From Corynebacterium anserum (GTDB lineage: Bacteria; Actinomycetota; Actinomycetes; Mycobacteriales; Mycobacteriaceae), in the NCBI RefSeq assembly GCF_014262665.1, contig NZ_CP046883.1:1178001-1242000 (forward strand): a stretch of 64,000 nt of DNA. The letters are read 5' to 3'. The position numbers and the translations under genes were made by a program. Below, piece by piece: positions 18,284 to 27,639 of this stretch (position 1 is its first letter; each line of letters starts with the position of its first letter). Under the pieces are notes generated by a model that worked only from the letters and a program-made list of their open reading frames with translations, was not told the DNA's origin and searched no databases.

Positions 18284-19906
18284 GTGACGAGTGAAAGGGC
18301 TTCTGTGGCAGCGAACGACTCGACCACCGGTGGTGAAAACAACGAGAACACAGCTGTACGCAAAGTTGCCAAAAAGGCGGCCAAGAAAACCGCCCGCAAG
18401 GTAGCGAAGAAGGTGGCAGCCAAGGAGGCCGCCACCTCGACTGCCACCACCGAGAAGAAGACCGCAGCCACTAAGGCAACCGCGAAAAAGTCCGCTGCTA
18501 AGAAGACAGCTGCGAAAAAGACATCCGCAAAGAAGACAAGCAGCAAGAAAACCGCTGCAAAAAAGACCGCTGCAAAAAAGACGTCAGCTAAGAAGACAGT
18601 TGCGAAGAAGGCCACGCGCAAGGCCAGCACCAAGAAAGCTTCCACTAAGAAGGAAGAGCTTACTGTCGTCGACGAAGACCAGTTAGCCGACGCAATAATC
18701 GTCGACGACGAGCAAGATGCGAGCACTGATTTCGCGGACGTCGACGCCGCATTAGCTAACACAGACTTCGATGACGACGATCTCGATGATGATTTGGATA
18801 GCGGTCTAGGCGACGATGAGGATCTCGATGACGACCTCGACGATGACCTCGATGAGGACAATGAATTAGACGAGGACGATGAGGACTCTGACGAGTCTGA
18901 CGAGGACGAGGACTCGGGTCGTTTTGTGTGGGATGAAGACGAATCCGCTGCCCTACGGCAAGCTCGCAAGGACGCAGAACTGACCGCCTCTGCGGACTCC
19001 GTGCGCGCCTATCTGAAGCAGATAGGTAAAGTTGCTTTGCTCAACGCCGAGCAGGAAGTCTCTCTCGCTAAGCGCATCGAGGCTGGACTATACGCTGCAT
19101 ATCGTCTACAAGAGATCAAAGAGTCTGGGGAAAAACTCTCTCCGATGAGCCGCCGCGATCTCCGTGAAATCGAGCGTGATGGCCGACGGGCTAAGAATCA
19201 CCTGCTCGAAGCCAACCTTCGACTGGTTGTTTCCTTGGCTAAACGTTACACCGGGCGTGGGATGGCGTTCTTGGATCTCATTCAGGAAGGTAATCTGGGT
19301 CTGATCCGTGCTGTGGAGAAATTCGATTACGTCAAGGGATACAAGTTCTCTACCTACGCCACCTGGTGGATCCGCCAAGCCATCACACGCGCTATGGCAG
19401 ATCAAGCCCGCACCATCCGCATCCCTGTACACATGGTGGAAGTCATCAACAAGTTGGGGCGGATTCAGCGCGAGCTTCTGCAGGATCTAGGTCGCGAACC
19501 AACCCCTGAAGAGCTCGCAAAGGAAATGGATATCTCCGTGGATAAAGTGCTGGAAATCCAGCAATATGCACGTGAACCAATTTCTCTCGACCAAACTATT
19601 GGCGATGAGGGAGATTCCCAACTTGGCGACTTCATTGAAGATTCTGAAGCTGTCGTAGCTGTGGATGCCGTCTCTTTCACACTCCTACAGGATCAATTGC
19701 AGGATGTTTTGCATACCCTCTCCGAACGCGAGGCAGGAGTAGTGAGACTTCGCTTTGGTTTGACCGACGGCATGCCACGTACCCTCGATGAAATTGGTCA
19801 GGTGTACGGAGTTACGCGTGAGCGCATACGTCAGATCGAGTCAAAGACAATGTCCAAGTTGCGCCACCCATCTCGTTCCCAAGTGCTCCGCGATTACTTA
19901 GACTAG
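18284..19906 (+). CDS. sigA: Primary RNA polymerase sigma factor SigA
   Basis: 540 residues. The N-terminus (about 20-125) is a Lys/Ala/Thr-rich tail with repeated KKTAAKK units. It is followed by an acidic Asp/Glu-rich stretch (about 145-215) and then [20 protein letters not shown]. Region 1.2 is [18 protein letters not shown], and region 2 includes [19 protein letters not shown] and [13 protein letters not shown]. Regions 3 and 4 follow, with [13 protein letters not shown] as the -35-binding helix-turn-helix. Mycobacterial and corynebacterial SigA have similar tails. The GTG at 18284 is the likely start, with a GTG at 18305 as alternative. A strong terminator follows. Confidence 0.96.
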   Translation: MTSERASVAANDSTTGGENNENTAVRKVAKKAAKKTARKVAKKVAAKEAATSTATTEKKTAATKATAKKSAAKKTAAKKTSAKKTSSKKTAAKKTAAKKTSAKKTVAKKATRKASTKKASTKKEELTVVDEDQLADAIIVDDEQDASTDFADVDAALANTDFDDDDLDDDLDSGLGDDEDLDDDLDDDLDEDNELDEDDEDSDESDEDEDSGRFVWDEDESAALRQARKDAELTASADSVRAYLKQIGKVALLNAEQEVSLAKRIEAGLYAAYRLQEIKESGEKLSPMSRRDLREIERDGRRAKNHLLEANLRLVVSLAKRYTGRGMAFLDLIQEGNLGLIRAVEKFDYVKGYKFSTYATWWIRQAITRAMADQARTIRIPVHMVEVINKLGRIQRELLQDLGREPTPEELAKEMDISVDKVLEIQQYAREPISLDQTIGDEGDSQLGDFIEDSEAVVAVDAVSFTLLQDQLQDVLHTLSEREAGVVRLRFGLTDGMPRTLDEIGQVYGVTRERIRQIESKTMSKLRHPSRSQVLRDYLD

Positions 19907-19939
19907 CCCTACTCCTTCAACAACCCACCCGTCATCACC

Positions 19940-19983
19940 AGCGCCCGGGCTCCTCTCCACGAAGCCCGGGCGCTGTTTTGTTT
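19940..19983 (+). terminator. sigA terminator
   Basis: AGCGCCCGGGC pairs perfectly with GCCCGGGCGCT across a 13-nt loop and is followed by GTTTTGTTT, 33 nt after the sigA stop. This is the clearest intrinsic terminator in the window. Confidence 0.93.
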
Positions 19984-20057
19984 CGCTATAGTGTGTACTG
20001 GCCTGTGAAAAAAGGTTGTTTTCAACCCTCACGCCTAGTGAGGACACTTTTTACGTG

Positions 20058-20474
20058 TCACTTCTTCTCTTCGACACACGCACGCAACTCATCGCCGCGG
20101 AGAGTCTCGCACCCTTCAGTAGCCTTCACAGCTGCGCTGGTGAAAAAGATTGCTACTCCCATCGCCAGAATGGATAATGCAAGCCCACCCAGGGCATACC
20201 CACGTGGGGTGTCATTACGATGTGCACGGACCAGGGCGATGATGCCGACCATAATGCTGATCATTGCAGCAATGATGCCGTAGAAGGGCAAAAGAGTAGC
20301 AGGTATGGAAAGAATACCGAACAACAGGGAAACGAGCGATAGCCGACTCAGTGGTTTCCGAGCTGTTGCGAATCTTGGAGATGCCGCAGACTCGCAAGCC
20401 TGCTCGCGGCCTCGAGGCGGCATTTTTTGAGAGGCTGCTTTAGAGGCTCGACGCTGATCGGTATAGTCCTTCAT
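20058..20474 (-). CDS. DUF4190-like small membrane protein
   Basis: About 138 residues. A basic hydrophilic N-terminus (about 45 residues) is followed by two hydrophobic helices. The first is near SLLFGILSIPATLLPFYG and the second near ALGGLALSILAMGVAIFF, with a short loop HRNDTPRGYA. That pattern matches DUF4190 proteins. The tail has two Cys (CETLRGDELRAC). Start is ATG at 20474 or 20483. It is convergent with sigA and the function is unknown. Confidence 0.65.
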   Translation of the reverse strand: MKDYTDQRRASKAASQKMPPRGREQACESAASPRFATARKPLSRLSLVSLLFGILSIPATLLPFYGIIAAMISIMVGIIALVRAHRNDTPRGYALGGLALSILAMGVAIFFTSAAVKATEGCETLRGDELRACVEEKK

Positions 20475-20708
20475 TGGTTCCATGGGTGCTTATTATTCAT
20501 GGCTCCGAAAGCAATTGCCACCATACCGCCGAGCGGCAGTCATCCGTTTTGCAGAGATGGGACGATTGCTCATGACAAGAGGCAGATGTCACTGCGGTTT
20601 GACTCAGAAGTATTGCTTGCACCCGGACTCGGCTTGACATCTTCGACCGAGGTTCCTTGAATAACCATTTCTTTCATCATTATTCTCAACAGCATGCCTA
20701 GCCTATAA

Positions 20709-22418
20709 CTACCACGCACGCAGAAATTCGATCCGCTTGCGCAGTTGCTCAGCGGTGCACAGGGCAGTTGGCGGACCCCCACATTTAGTGCGCACCTCAT
20801 TGTGAATCGCACCGTGAGGTCGGCCGGTTCGCGCTGACATCATATTTACCAGTGCATTAAGTTCCTTCCTCAATCTCGGCAATTCTTCGGAGGCCACCCG
20901 TTTACCGGAAGCTTGCACTGCCGCCCCTTTTGTCGCGGATCGCTCCGCAGCGTCGCGCAGTTTCTTCTCTTGGGCACGGGCTTCTACCTGAGCCGCTTGA
21001 CGTTGACGTAAAAGCGTGCGCATTTGTTCCGCATCTAGCAAACCCGGCAAGCCCAAATACTCTTGTTCTTCCTCGGAATTCGCAACACGGGTGCCATAGG
21101 TGGACCCGTCGTAGATCAGGGACTCAAGTTCGGCATCTGCTCCTATAGACTCGTATCCGCGATCCTCCGCTGGCTCATTGACCTCCTTATTGGCCTGTTC
21201 CAGCAGATGGTCATCCCATCCCTCCTCTGGCCGATCCGGTTTTCCGAGTACGTGGTTGCGCTGTTTTTCTAGCTTCGACGCCAGATCTAATAGCACCGGA
21301 ACTGAAGGCAAGAACACACTCGCAGACTCGCCTTTTTGACGCGAACGTACAAAACGGCCAATTGCTTGAGCAAAAAATAGTGGCGTCGAGGACGACGTTG
21401 CATACACACCGACGGCCAGCCGTGGCACGTCCACGCCTTCAGACACCATACGCACGGCGACCATCCACTCGTCCTGTGACGCGGAGAAGTCTTTAATCCT
21501 CTGTGAGGCACCTGCCTCATCGGAGAGAACCACGGTCACTGGCGTGGAACTAATCCGGTTGAGGATCGTAGCGTAGGCACGGGCTGCGGTTTTATCAGTC
21601 GCAATGACCAACCCGCCGGCATCAGGAATAGTTTCACGCAACTGTAAAAGGCGAGTATGCGCGGCCTGAAGTACGGAGGGAATCCATTCGCCACGGGGAT
21701 CGAGTGCCGTACGCCAGGCACGTGCCGTTTGCTCTGCATTAAGCACCTCACCCAACCGTGCCTCGTACTCCTCGCCAGCAGAATCACGCCAACGCGCGTG
21801 ACCAGAATAGGCCAAGAAGACAACAGGGCGAACTACTCCGTCACGCAACGCTTCGGAGTAGCCATAGGTATAGTCCGCTTTCGACTGCAATCCCCCATCC
21901 GTTCCCGGTACTTCTTCGTAGCGGACGAAAGGGATCTGTGCATCATCCGAGCGAAATGGCGTACCGGTGAGAGCCAATCGGCGTTCGGCATGTGCATACG
22001 CTAAGCGAACTCCATCTCCCCAGCTCTTTGCGTCGCCCGCGTGGTGGATCTCGTCGAGAATCACCAACGTTTTCTGTGCTGTCGCGACTTGGTAATGCTT
22101 TGTGGGTTTCATACCAACCTGTGCATAGGTAACGCACACGCCATCAAAAGCATTGTTGAACGCCGAACTATTGCCGAAATCTGCATCCAACGCGATGCCC
22201 TGAGCCGCTGCAGAAAGCGACCACTGTACCTTGAGGTGCTCGGTGGGAACCACAATGACCACGCGCTGCACAACACGTGTTTCCAACAGAAGCCGGGCGA
22301 CGGTCAAGGCGAATGTCGTCTTGCCGGCGCCCGGCGTGGCTACCGCCAGAAAATCACGTGGTGCGCTGGTCACGTAGAGATCCAGAGCCTCCTGCTGCCA
22401 CGCACGAAGCCCTTTCAC
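20709..22418 (-). CDS. SF2 DEAD/DEAH-box helicase
   Basis: 569 residues. The N-terminal RecA-like domain has Q-like LRAWQQEAL, Walker A VATPGAGKTTF, VVPTEHLKVQW, DExH box VILDEIHHAG and LTGTPFRSD. The C-terminal helicase domain includes MVSEGVDVPRLAVGVYATSSSTP and an AIGRFVRS motif VI. The order resembles XPB/UvsW-like DNA translocases, and the biological role is unknown. The start overlaps the DUF3039 gene stop (ATGA), so the two are coupled. The C-terminal 150 residues are charged, helical and unassigned. Confidence 0.85.
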   Translation of the reverse strand: MKGLRAWQQEALDLYVTSAPRDFLAVATPGAGKTTFALTVARLLLETRVVQRVVIVVPTEHLKVQWSLSAAAQGIALDADFGNSSAFNNAFDGVCVTYAQVGMKPTKHYQVATAQKTLVILDEIHHAGDAKSWGDGVRLAYAHAERRLALTGTPFRSDDAQIPFVRYEEVPGTDGGLQSKADYTYGYSEALRDGVVRPVVFLAYSGHARWRDSAGEEYEARLGEVLNAEQTARAWRTALDPRGEWIPSVLQAAHTRLLQLRETIPDAGGLVIATDKTAARAYATILNRISSTPVTVVLSDEAGASQRIKDFSASQDEWMVAVRMVSEGVDVPRLAVGVYATSSSTPLFFAQAIGRFVRSRQKGESASVFLPSVPVLLDLASKLEKQRNHVLGKPDRPEEGWDDHLLEQANKEVNEPAEDRGYESIGADAELESLIYDGSTYGTRVANSEEEQEYLGLPGLLDAEQMRTLLRQRQAAQVEARAQEKKLRDAAERSATKGAAVQASGKRVASEELPRLRKELNALVNMMSARTGRPHGAIHNEVRTKCGGPPTALCTAEQLRKRIEFLRAW

Positions 22419-22657
22419 TTCTTCCGCAGCCCCTTGTAAATCTGCTCACAATCTGGACACACAGGAGATCCCGGCTTAGCCTGCTTGGTCACAGGAAATG
22501 TTTCACCGCACAGAGCCACGACAAACTTTCCCATGACGGCGGATTCCACTATTTCGTTCTTCTTCACATAATGAAAGAACTTGGGCGTGTCGTCGCTCGT
22601 TTTTTCGTCCGTTCGGACATCTGGACGCTCGATAGTTGTTGTGCTCGGGGTACTCAC
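22415..22657 (-). CDS. DUF3039 domain protein
   Basis: About 80 residues from the GTG at 22657 (a GGAG lies 4 nt upstream). It is a small protein with FFHYVKKNEIVESAVMGKFVVALCGE and a C-terminal SPVCPDC, so three Cys may bind zinc. This is the DUF3039 family, usually next to the SF2 helicase gene. The ATGA overlap suggests the small protein works with the helicase. A longer frame to 22699 extends over the divergent promoter. Confidence 0.8.
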   Translation of the reverse strand: MSTPSTTTIERPDVRTDEKTSDDTPKFFHYVKKNEIVESAVMGKFVVALCGETFPVTKQAKPGSPVCPDCEQIYKGLRKK

Positions 22658-22716
22658 AGCACTCCATATTGCCCCTCGCGTGCATGATTTTCCACCCACG
22701 TACTACCGTGGAAGAC

Positions 22717-23166
22717 ATGGATGCCGGTAAAACCCGCGTCTCGACATGGCGCTCCCGCCGAAAACGCACGTCAGATGTCGAGCTCATCACCGATGCACGC
22801 CAGTCTCCCCTGGAAAACTGGCACAAGCGCCGCAAAGTCTATGCAATACTTCAGATGGCGCGTATTCCCATGCTGGCTCTATCAGGTCTGTTGATGTGGT
22901 GGACAGGCAATCTTTGGCTGTCCGCTAGCGTCGCCATCATTAGCCTCCCACTACCGTGGATTGCTGTGCTCTTGGCTAATGAAACAGGCGATTCAGACCC
23001 ACGAAATCACCACGTGTATAAACCCCAGTTAGTTCGAGAAGCACGCCAACGTGAAGCTATCGCCAGGCAGCAGGGGGAACAGCTCGGCGCTCCTCAACGG
23101 CGTGCCTTAGAATCCGCGACCGAACCCGATCACGGGACTCACCCGGACATCATTGATCTCGATTAG
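22717..23166 (+). CDS. DUF3099 membrane protein
   Basis: 149 residues from the ATG at 22717 (MDAGKTRVSTW). The N-terminus is basic, with ELITDARQSP before a pair of hydrophobic helices (about 50-95). The soluble C-terminal tail contains PRNHHVYKPQL. This is the DUF3099 layout, with unknown function. It is divergent from the DUF3039 gene, with starts only about 60 bp apart. Confidence 0.8.
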   Translation: MDAGKTRVSTWRSRRKRTSDVELITDARQSPLENWHKRRKVYAILQMARIPMLALSGLLMWWTGNLWLSASVAIISLPLPWIAVLLANETGDSDPRNHHVYKPQLVREARQREAIARQQGEQLGAPQRRALESATEPDHGTHPDIIDLD

Positions 23167-23253
23167 GCTCCGGCCTAAACGACACCCCTCCCATCCTTCG
23201 AAGGCGCGAAGTCGCCGAAACCCTGCATAACCTTCGATACCCCCAACATTTTT

Positions 23254-24873
23254 ATGAACGCTCTTTCCTCTCCAACCACGCCCCCCTACCCCACGATTGC
23301 TCAGCCAGTGCGCGACTTACTACGCGTCTTACGTGCCAAAGGCTACTCATGCGAATTGATTTCGCGCGTTCTTGGCAACCCCGGCATTGCTGCCACAGCG
23401 GCTGGTTCTCCCGAGGCTGCGGTCTGGTACGCCACCACTAGTGAAGCTCCATCACGGCACAAAGATATGGTTCTTGCTTTTTACCTGCGCCAACCGTGTC
23501 CGCACTCCACCTTCAGTGCTCTCGTAGGAGAAGAGTTAACTCAACAACTCGTTACAGACGGATGTCTCACAGTAGTCGATGACCAAGACGGCGACTCTCC
23601 GCACTATTCATGTGCCGTAGACATTCGCCCTATCACTGTCGCCGCTCATGGGGCCCAGGATGTGCTCATAGCCTCCGACCCCGACGCCTCTTTGGAAATA
23701 AGCATTCCTCACACCGATCACGTTCCCGGAGTGGGTAATGCTCCTCTTTCCCTACTCAATATGGTTCCGCCGGTCGACGACGACGCACGTATCCTCGATC
23801 TAGGGTGTGGCTCTGGAGTACTCAGCCTTGTTCTCGGTGACAGTGCCACAGCTGTTGAGATCACAGGTACCGACATCTCGCCTCGTGCTCTGGAATTTGC
23901 CCGGGCTAATTCCTCCGTGGCGTCGAAGAGGGAAAACACATTCACGTGGCGCCGCGGCAGTTGGTTTGAGCCGGTGACTGGGGAAAAATTCGACATGATC
24001 GTGGCTAATCCCCCCTTCGTCATTGGCCCACCACGGGTGGAGCATGTTTACAGAGACTCTGGGTTGCCGCTCGACCAAGCAACATCCCTCGTTGTCAGAA
24101 ATGCCGCCCGTTATCTCAACGACGCCGGAACTGCCCATATCCTCGCTGGGTGGGCCTTAGAGCCGGCCGAAGACGCCGCATCAAGGATAGCCCAGTGGCT
24201 GCCCTCCCATGGAGTGCGCGCATGGGTGGTGCAGCGAGAAGAAGTCGATATCGCCACGTATGTCACCACGTGGCTCAACGACGAATCTCTTGACCCACGC
24301 AGCCAACAGGGTCGCGCACGAGCAAAGGCATGGATGGACTTTTTTGCGCGCAACGGGGTCACACGTGTCGGGCTTGGGTTTGTGCACCTACAGAAAATTC
24401 CCGAGGAACAAACTACTGAACTCACCTTCGAGATCATGGATCACCCCCTGCCAGAAGGAGCATACCTGGGAGCTGAGGTTGGCGAATTCTTTGCCCGGAC
24501 TGCATGGTTGGACGGTAAGAACTCGGACGAGATATTGAACGAGTGTTACGCCATCCGACCCACCGTCGCTCTAGAGAGGGTCAGCCTTCCCTCAGCCGAC
24601 GACGTCAGTTCCCACGGCTTTCGCGACCACATCCTCCGACTGGCCCGGACCGACGGGCCAGCATGGACCCATGAAGTTGATGAACCACTCATCTCTGTAT
24701 TATCGGGTCTCCATCCTGCAGCTCTTCCTCTGTCCGATGTAGTGGACTTGTACTGCACCGTCCACGATGTCGACCGTGACGTTTTTCGCGAGGCCTTAAT
24801 TCCCCTCATCGTTGATCTCATCCGCCATGGAATGATCATTCCATCGGAACTCATTAGCGAAGGAGTTTCATAA
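23254..24873 (+). CDS. Class I SAM-dependent methyltransferase (HemK/PrmC-like core)
   Basis: 539 residues. The N-terminal 140 residues form an accessory domain, and the SAM-binding motif LDLGCGSGVLSLVL lies near 176-189. MIVANPPFVIGPP near 250 carries the NPPF motif shared by N-methyltransferases acting on Gln, adenine or guanine. The C-terminal 200 residues form another accessory domain. The NPPF motif suggests an amino-group target in protein or nucleic acid, but the substrate is unknown. It is directly followed by dtd with no gap (stop then ATG). Confidence 0.82.
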   Translation: MNALSSPTTPPYPTIAQPVRDLLRVLRAKGYSCELISRVLGNPGIAATAAGSPEAAVWYATTSEAPSRHKDMVLAFYLRQPCPHSTFSALVGEELTQQLVTDGCLTVVDDQDGDSPHYSCAVDIRPITVAAHGAQDVLIASDPDASLEISIPHTDHVPGVGNAPLSLLNMVPPVDDDARILDLGCGSGVLSLVLGDSATAVEITGTDISPRALEFARANSSVASKRENTFTWRRGSWFEPVTGEKFDMIVANPPFVIGPPRVEHVYRDSGLPLDQATSLVVRNAARYLNDAGTAHILAGWALEPAEDAASRIAQWLPSHGVRAWVVQREEVDIATYVTTWLNDESLDPRSQQGRARAKAWMDFFARNGVTRVGLGFVHLQKIPEEQTTELTFEIMDHPLPEGAYLGAEVGEFFARTAWLDGKNSDEILNECYAIRPTVALERVSLPSADDVSSHGFRDHILRLARTDGPAWTHEVDEPLISVLSGLHPAALPLSDVVDLYCTVHDVDRDVFREALIPLIVDLIRHGMIIPSELISEGVS

Positions 24874-25326
24874 ATGAGAGCAGTCGTAAGCACGGTGAGC
24901 CATGCGTCAGTGACCGTCGACGGAAAGATCGTCGGGGAGGTCGAAGGGCCGGCTCTTTTAGCCCTCGTGGGCGTCGGAGCCGATGACTCTCCTGAAGCCT
25001 GGCGCACTGTTGCTCGTAAAATCGCTGAACTTCGAATACTTCCGGAAAAAGACCAACCATGGGAGTCGACGCGGAATGCTTCAGCAGTAGATGTGGGAGC
25101 TTCAGTGTTACTTGTCAGCCAATTTACGTTGATGGGAGCAACCGCGAAGGGACGCCGCCCCTCCTGGTCCGCGGCAGCTCCAGGAGAAGTCGCGTCGGTT
25201 TTCATCGACAAGATGGTGGATTATCTCCGCCACCAGGGACTCACCGTCGAGACTGGAATCTTTGGGGCGATGATGAAAGTAGATAGCGTCAACGAAGGCC
25301 CCTTTACCGTGATTGTGGAGGCGTAG
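24874..25326 (+). CDS. dtd: D-aminoacyl-tRNA deacylase
   Basis: 150 residues, full length. Dtd hydrolyses D-aminoacyl-tRNAs (and glycyl-tRNA-Ala) to protect translation. The start [17 protein letters not shown], the SQFTL motif and the cross-subunit NEGPFT motif (Gly-Pro that excludes L-amino acids) are all present. The ATG immediately follows the stop of the methyltransferase gene, so the two are probably co-translated. Confidence 0.95.
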   Translation: MRAVVSTVSHASVTVDGKIVGEVEGPALLALVGVGADDSPEAWRTVARKIAELRILPEKDQPWESTRNASAVDVGASVLLVSQFTLMGATAKGRRPSWSAAAPGEVASVFIDKMVDYLRHQGLTVETGIFGAMMKVDSVNEGPFTVIVEA

Positions 25327-25366
25327 AACTCGGCATCTACCCCCGATCTCGGGGATCGTGATCCCT

Positions 25367-25399
25367 GGGAAACACCGCCTCGGAACATTCCGCCGTTAT
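25367..25399 (+). promoter_or_regulatory. Candidate SigH-type promoter of sigB
   Basis: GGGAAA (25367-25372) and CGTTAT (25394-25399) are 21 nt apart and lie about 100 bp upstream of the sigB start. They resemble the GGAA / GTT elements of SigH-type promoters, and sigB is a known SigH target in C. glutamicum. The spacing is slightly long, so this is a candidate only. Confidence 0.35.
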
Positions 25400-25499
25400 C
25401 TCCCGTTGCATAGGTAGATTGCTATTCCAGCATCGTACGTATCGCGTGTACCTAGCGCGAACGTTTTACGCCCCAAGCCTTGAGGAGGGTTTCACGCAA

Positions 25500-26525
25500 A
25501 TGAGTGACTCCATGTACGACGACGACACCGTCGATCAGGGCACGAGCGTAACTTTTGACCAAGAAGACGAAGAAAAGTCTGAAGATAAGGGACGCCGCCG
25601 CGGCAACAACGAGAATCCTTCAGCCGATCTCGTCCGGGTTTATCTGAACGGTATCGGCAAAACCGCCCTTCTGACTGCAGAGGACGAGGTAGAGCTATCC
25701 AAGAGGATTGAGGTTGGTCTCTACGCCAAGCACATTCTCGAAGAAGGTGAGCAACTGACCCGCGCGCGCAAGCGTGACTTGAAGATCCTGGCTCGCGAAG
25801 GAAAGGCTGCCCGCACCCACCTTTTGGAAGCTAATCTTCGTTTAGTTGTATCCCTAGCCAAGCGTTATACGGGTCGCGGGATGCCACTGCTGGATCTCAT
25901 TCAAGAAGGCAACCTTGGCCTCATTCGAGCCATGGAGAAATTTGATTACACCAAGGGTTTCAAGTTTTCTACCTACGCCACGTGGTGGATCCGGCAGGCA
26001 ATCACCCGCGGTATGGCTGATCAGTCACGCACAATTCGCCTACCAGTCCATCTCGTTGAACAGGTCAATAAACTGTCTCGAATTAAGCGCGAGATGTATC
26101 AGCAGCTGGGACGCGAGGCCACTAATGAAGAGCTATCTGAGGAATCCGGCATCGAAGAATCCAAGATCGAGATGTTGCTCAAGCAGTCTCGTGATCCGGT
26201 AAGCCTCGATATGCCAGTGGGCTCCGATGAAGAAGCTCCCCTGGGCGATTTCATCGAGGATTCTGAGGCCACCGATGCTGAAGCTGCCGTCGTCGCGTCA
26301 TTAAGGCACTCTGACGTCCGAGCCGTACTTGGAACTTTAGAGGAACGCGAACAAGACGTGATCAAGCTTCGCTATGGCTTGGATGATGGCATGCCGCGCA
26401 CCCTTGACCAGATTGGGCGGCGTTTTGGCCTCTCCCGTGAACGAGTTCGTCAGATAGAGCGTGAAGTCATGGCAAAACTCCGCGAGGGTGAACGTGCCGA
26501 TAAGCTTCGCGAATACGCTGGCTAG
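25500..26525 (+). CDS. sigB: Principal-like sigma factor SigB
   Basis: 341 residues from the ATG at 25500 with GAGGAGGG about 10 nt upstream. A longer frame to 25419 lies in the promoter. The short acidic N-terminus lacks the Lys-rich tail of SigA. Regions 1.2 ([18 protein letters not shown]), 2 ([31 protein letters not shown]), 3 and 4 ([14 protein letters not shown]) are complete. SigB is the non-essential group 2 sigma of corynebacteria, used in late growth and stress. It is followed by its own terminator and then dtxR. Confidence 0.95.
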   Translation: MSDSMYDDDTVDQGTSVTFDQEDEEKSEDKGRRRGNNENPSADLVRVYLNGIGKTALLTAEDEVELSKRIEVGLYAKHILEEGEQLTRARKRDLKILAREGKAARTHLLEANLRLVVSLAKRYTGRGMPLLDLIQEGNLGLIRAMEKFDYTKGFKFSTYATWWIRQAITRGMADQSRTIRLPVHLVEQVNKLSRIKREMYQQLGREATNEELSEESGIEESKIEMLLKQSRDPVSLDMPVGSDEEAPLGDFIEDSEATDAEAAVVASLRHSDVRAVLGTLEEREQDVIKLRYGLDDGMPRTLDQIGRRFGLSRERVRQIEREVMAKLREGERADKLREYAG

Positions 26526-26543
26526 AGCCTAGATATTGTCTGG

Positions 26544-26587
26544 AGAGTGGAGGTAAATGAAAAATACTTCCACTCTTGTTATTTTTT
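26544..26587 (+). terminator. sigB terminator
   Basis: AGAGTGGA (26544-26551) pairs with TCCACTCT (26569-26576) and is followed by TGTTATTTTTT. It lies 19 nt after the sigB stop. Confidence 0.85.
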
Positions 26588-26712
26588 CGAGCACTGGTGC
26601 CATTCTTCGATGGTCGAGCGTGTAACGTTATGAAGGACTATCACTCGTTGTCAGTCTCGTGACGGCGAGATGCAACTGCATTGAATGACAACCCAGTGTG
26701 GTGGCACCGGTT

Positions 26713-26733
26713 GACCCCGGGGTCTGGTATTAT
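26713..26733 (+). promoter_or_regulatory. dtxR promoter: palindrome plus extended -10
   Basis: A perfect 12-bp palindrome GACCCCGGGGTC (26713-26724) abuts an extended -10 element TGGTATTAT (-10 TATTAT at 26728-26733). No -35 hexamer sits at normal spacing. The palindrome is not the AT-rich DtxR operator type, so it may bind another regulator or simply be GC-rich. Confidence 0.45.
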
Positions 26734-26766
26734 GCCGCCGCGCTTTCGAGAAAGGGCTGAAGTCCG

Positions 26767-27483
26767 GTGAAGGATCTCGTTGATACCACTGAGATGTATC
26801 TCCGAACCATTTACGAGTTGGAGGAAGAAGGGATTCCTCCGCTACGCGCTCGCATCGCGGAGCGACTCGATCAGTCAGGCCCCACGGTGAGCCAAACCGT
26901 GGCACGTATGGAGCGCGACGGACTGTTGTCTATTGCTCGCGATCGCTCCCTTAAGCTTTCTACTGAAGGTCGCGAATTAGCTACGGCTGTCATGCGCAAG
27001 CACCGTTTAGCTGAACGTCTCTTGACCGATGTGATCGGTTTGCCATGGGAAAAAGTTCACGATGAGGCCTGCCGATGGGAGCACGTCATGAGCGATGAGG
27101 TGGAACGTCGCCTCATTAGCGTGCTTGACAGCTACACAACGTCACCATTCGGAAACCCGATTCCGGGTCTGTCCTCTCTCCTTGAAGACGATCCAAACAA
27201 GGATGCACTACTCGAAAAAGCAGGTCATTCTGCGGGTGACAACTTCGTACGCGCTTCTGATGTAGAGACGACTGAGCCAATCGAGGTCAAAGTGCTCAGC
27301 ATTAATGAAATCGTCCAGGTTGAGCACAAGATTATGGCAAAACTTGCTGCGGTGCAGATCGTACCGGGTGCCGACATTACTCTCACCTTGACCGATGATG
27401 GCATCACGTTAACAGGCGATCACGGCGACGTGTCTATACCGGATGAACTTGCTCATGCGATCTGCGTATCCCTGAGCAACTAA
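26767..27483 (+). CDS. dtxR: Iron-dependent repressor DtxR
   Basis: 238 residues from a GTG. DtxR represses iron-uptake genes when loaded with Fe(II). The N-terminal winged helix includes [16 protein letters not shown]. All classical metal ligands are in place: M10, C102, E105, H106 for one site and H79, E83, H98 for the other. A C-terminal SH3-like domain occupies about residues 145-235. It sits in the conserved order sigB-dtxR-galE. AAAGGG about 13 nt upstream may serve as ribosome binding site. Confidence 0.96.
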   Translation: MKDLVDTTEMYLRTIYELEEEGIPPLRARIAERLDQSGPTVSQTVARMERDGLLSIARDRSLKLSTEGRELATAVMRKHRLAERLLTDVIGLPWEKVHDEACRWEHVMSDEVERRLISVLDSYTTSPFGNPIPGLSSLLEDDPNKDALLEKAGHSAGDNFVRASDVETTEPIEVKVLSINEIVQVEHKIMAKLAAVQIVPGADITLTLTDDGITLTGDHGDVSIPDELAHAICVSLSN

Positions 27484-27539
27484 CCCGTTTGAATGTGTCT
27501 TTGAGCTGCTGGCCCGTTCGCACGTAGTTCTTAGTCAAC

Positions 27540-27577
27540 AAACGGGATTATTCCTCAGAAACGGGATTATTCCTCAG
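27540..27577 (+). repeat. Perfect 19-bp tandem duplication upstream of galE
   Basis: AAACGGGATTATTCCTCAG occurs twice in direct contact (27540-27558 and 27559-27577). The AAACGGG part is also inverted relative to CCCGTTT at 27484-27490 just after the dtxR stop. It may be a recent slippage duplication, or two operator copies before galE. Confidence 0.9.
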
Positions 27578-27639
27578 CCGTGAATGACGAGCCCCTCTGC
27601 CGCCGCATTTAGTCCTTATAGGAAGGAATTTTTTGAGCC

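Noticed and set aside
18268..18969. Ser-rich minus-strand frame opposite sigA
   Set aside because: It is a mirror of the Lys/Ala and Asp/Glu codon repeats of SigA, with low complexity and no start signals.
27540..27577. CRISPR-like repeat
   Set aside because: Two abutting units with no spacer and no cas genes; a simple tandem duplication.
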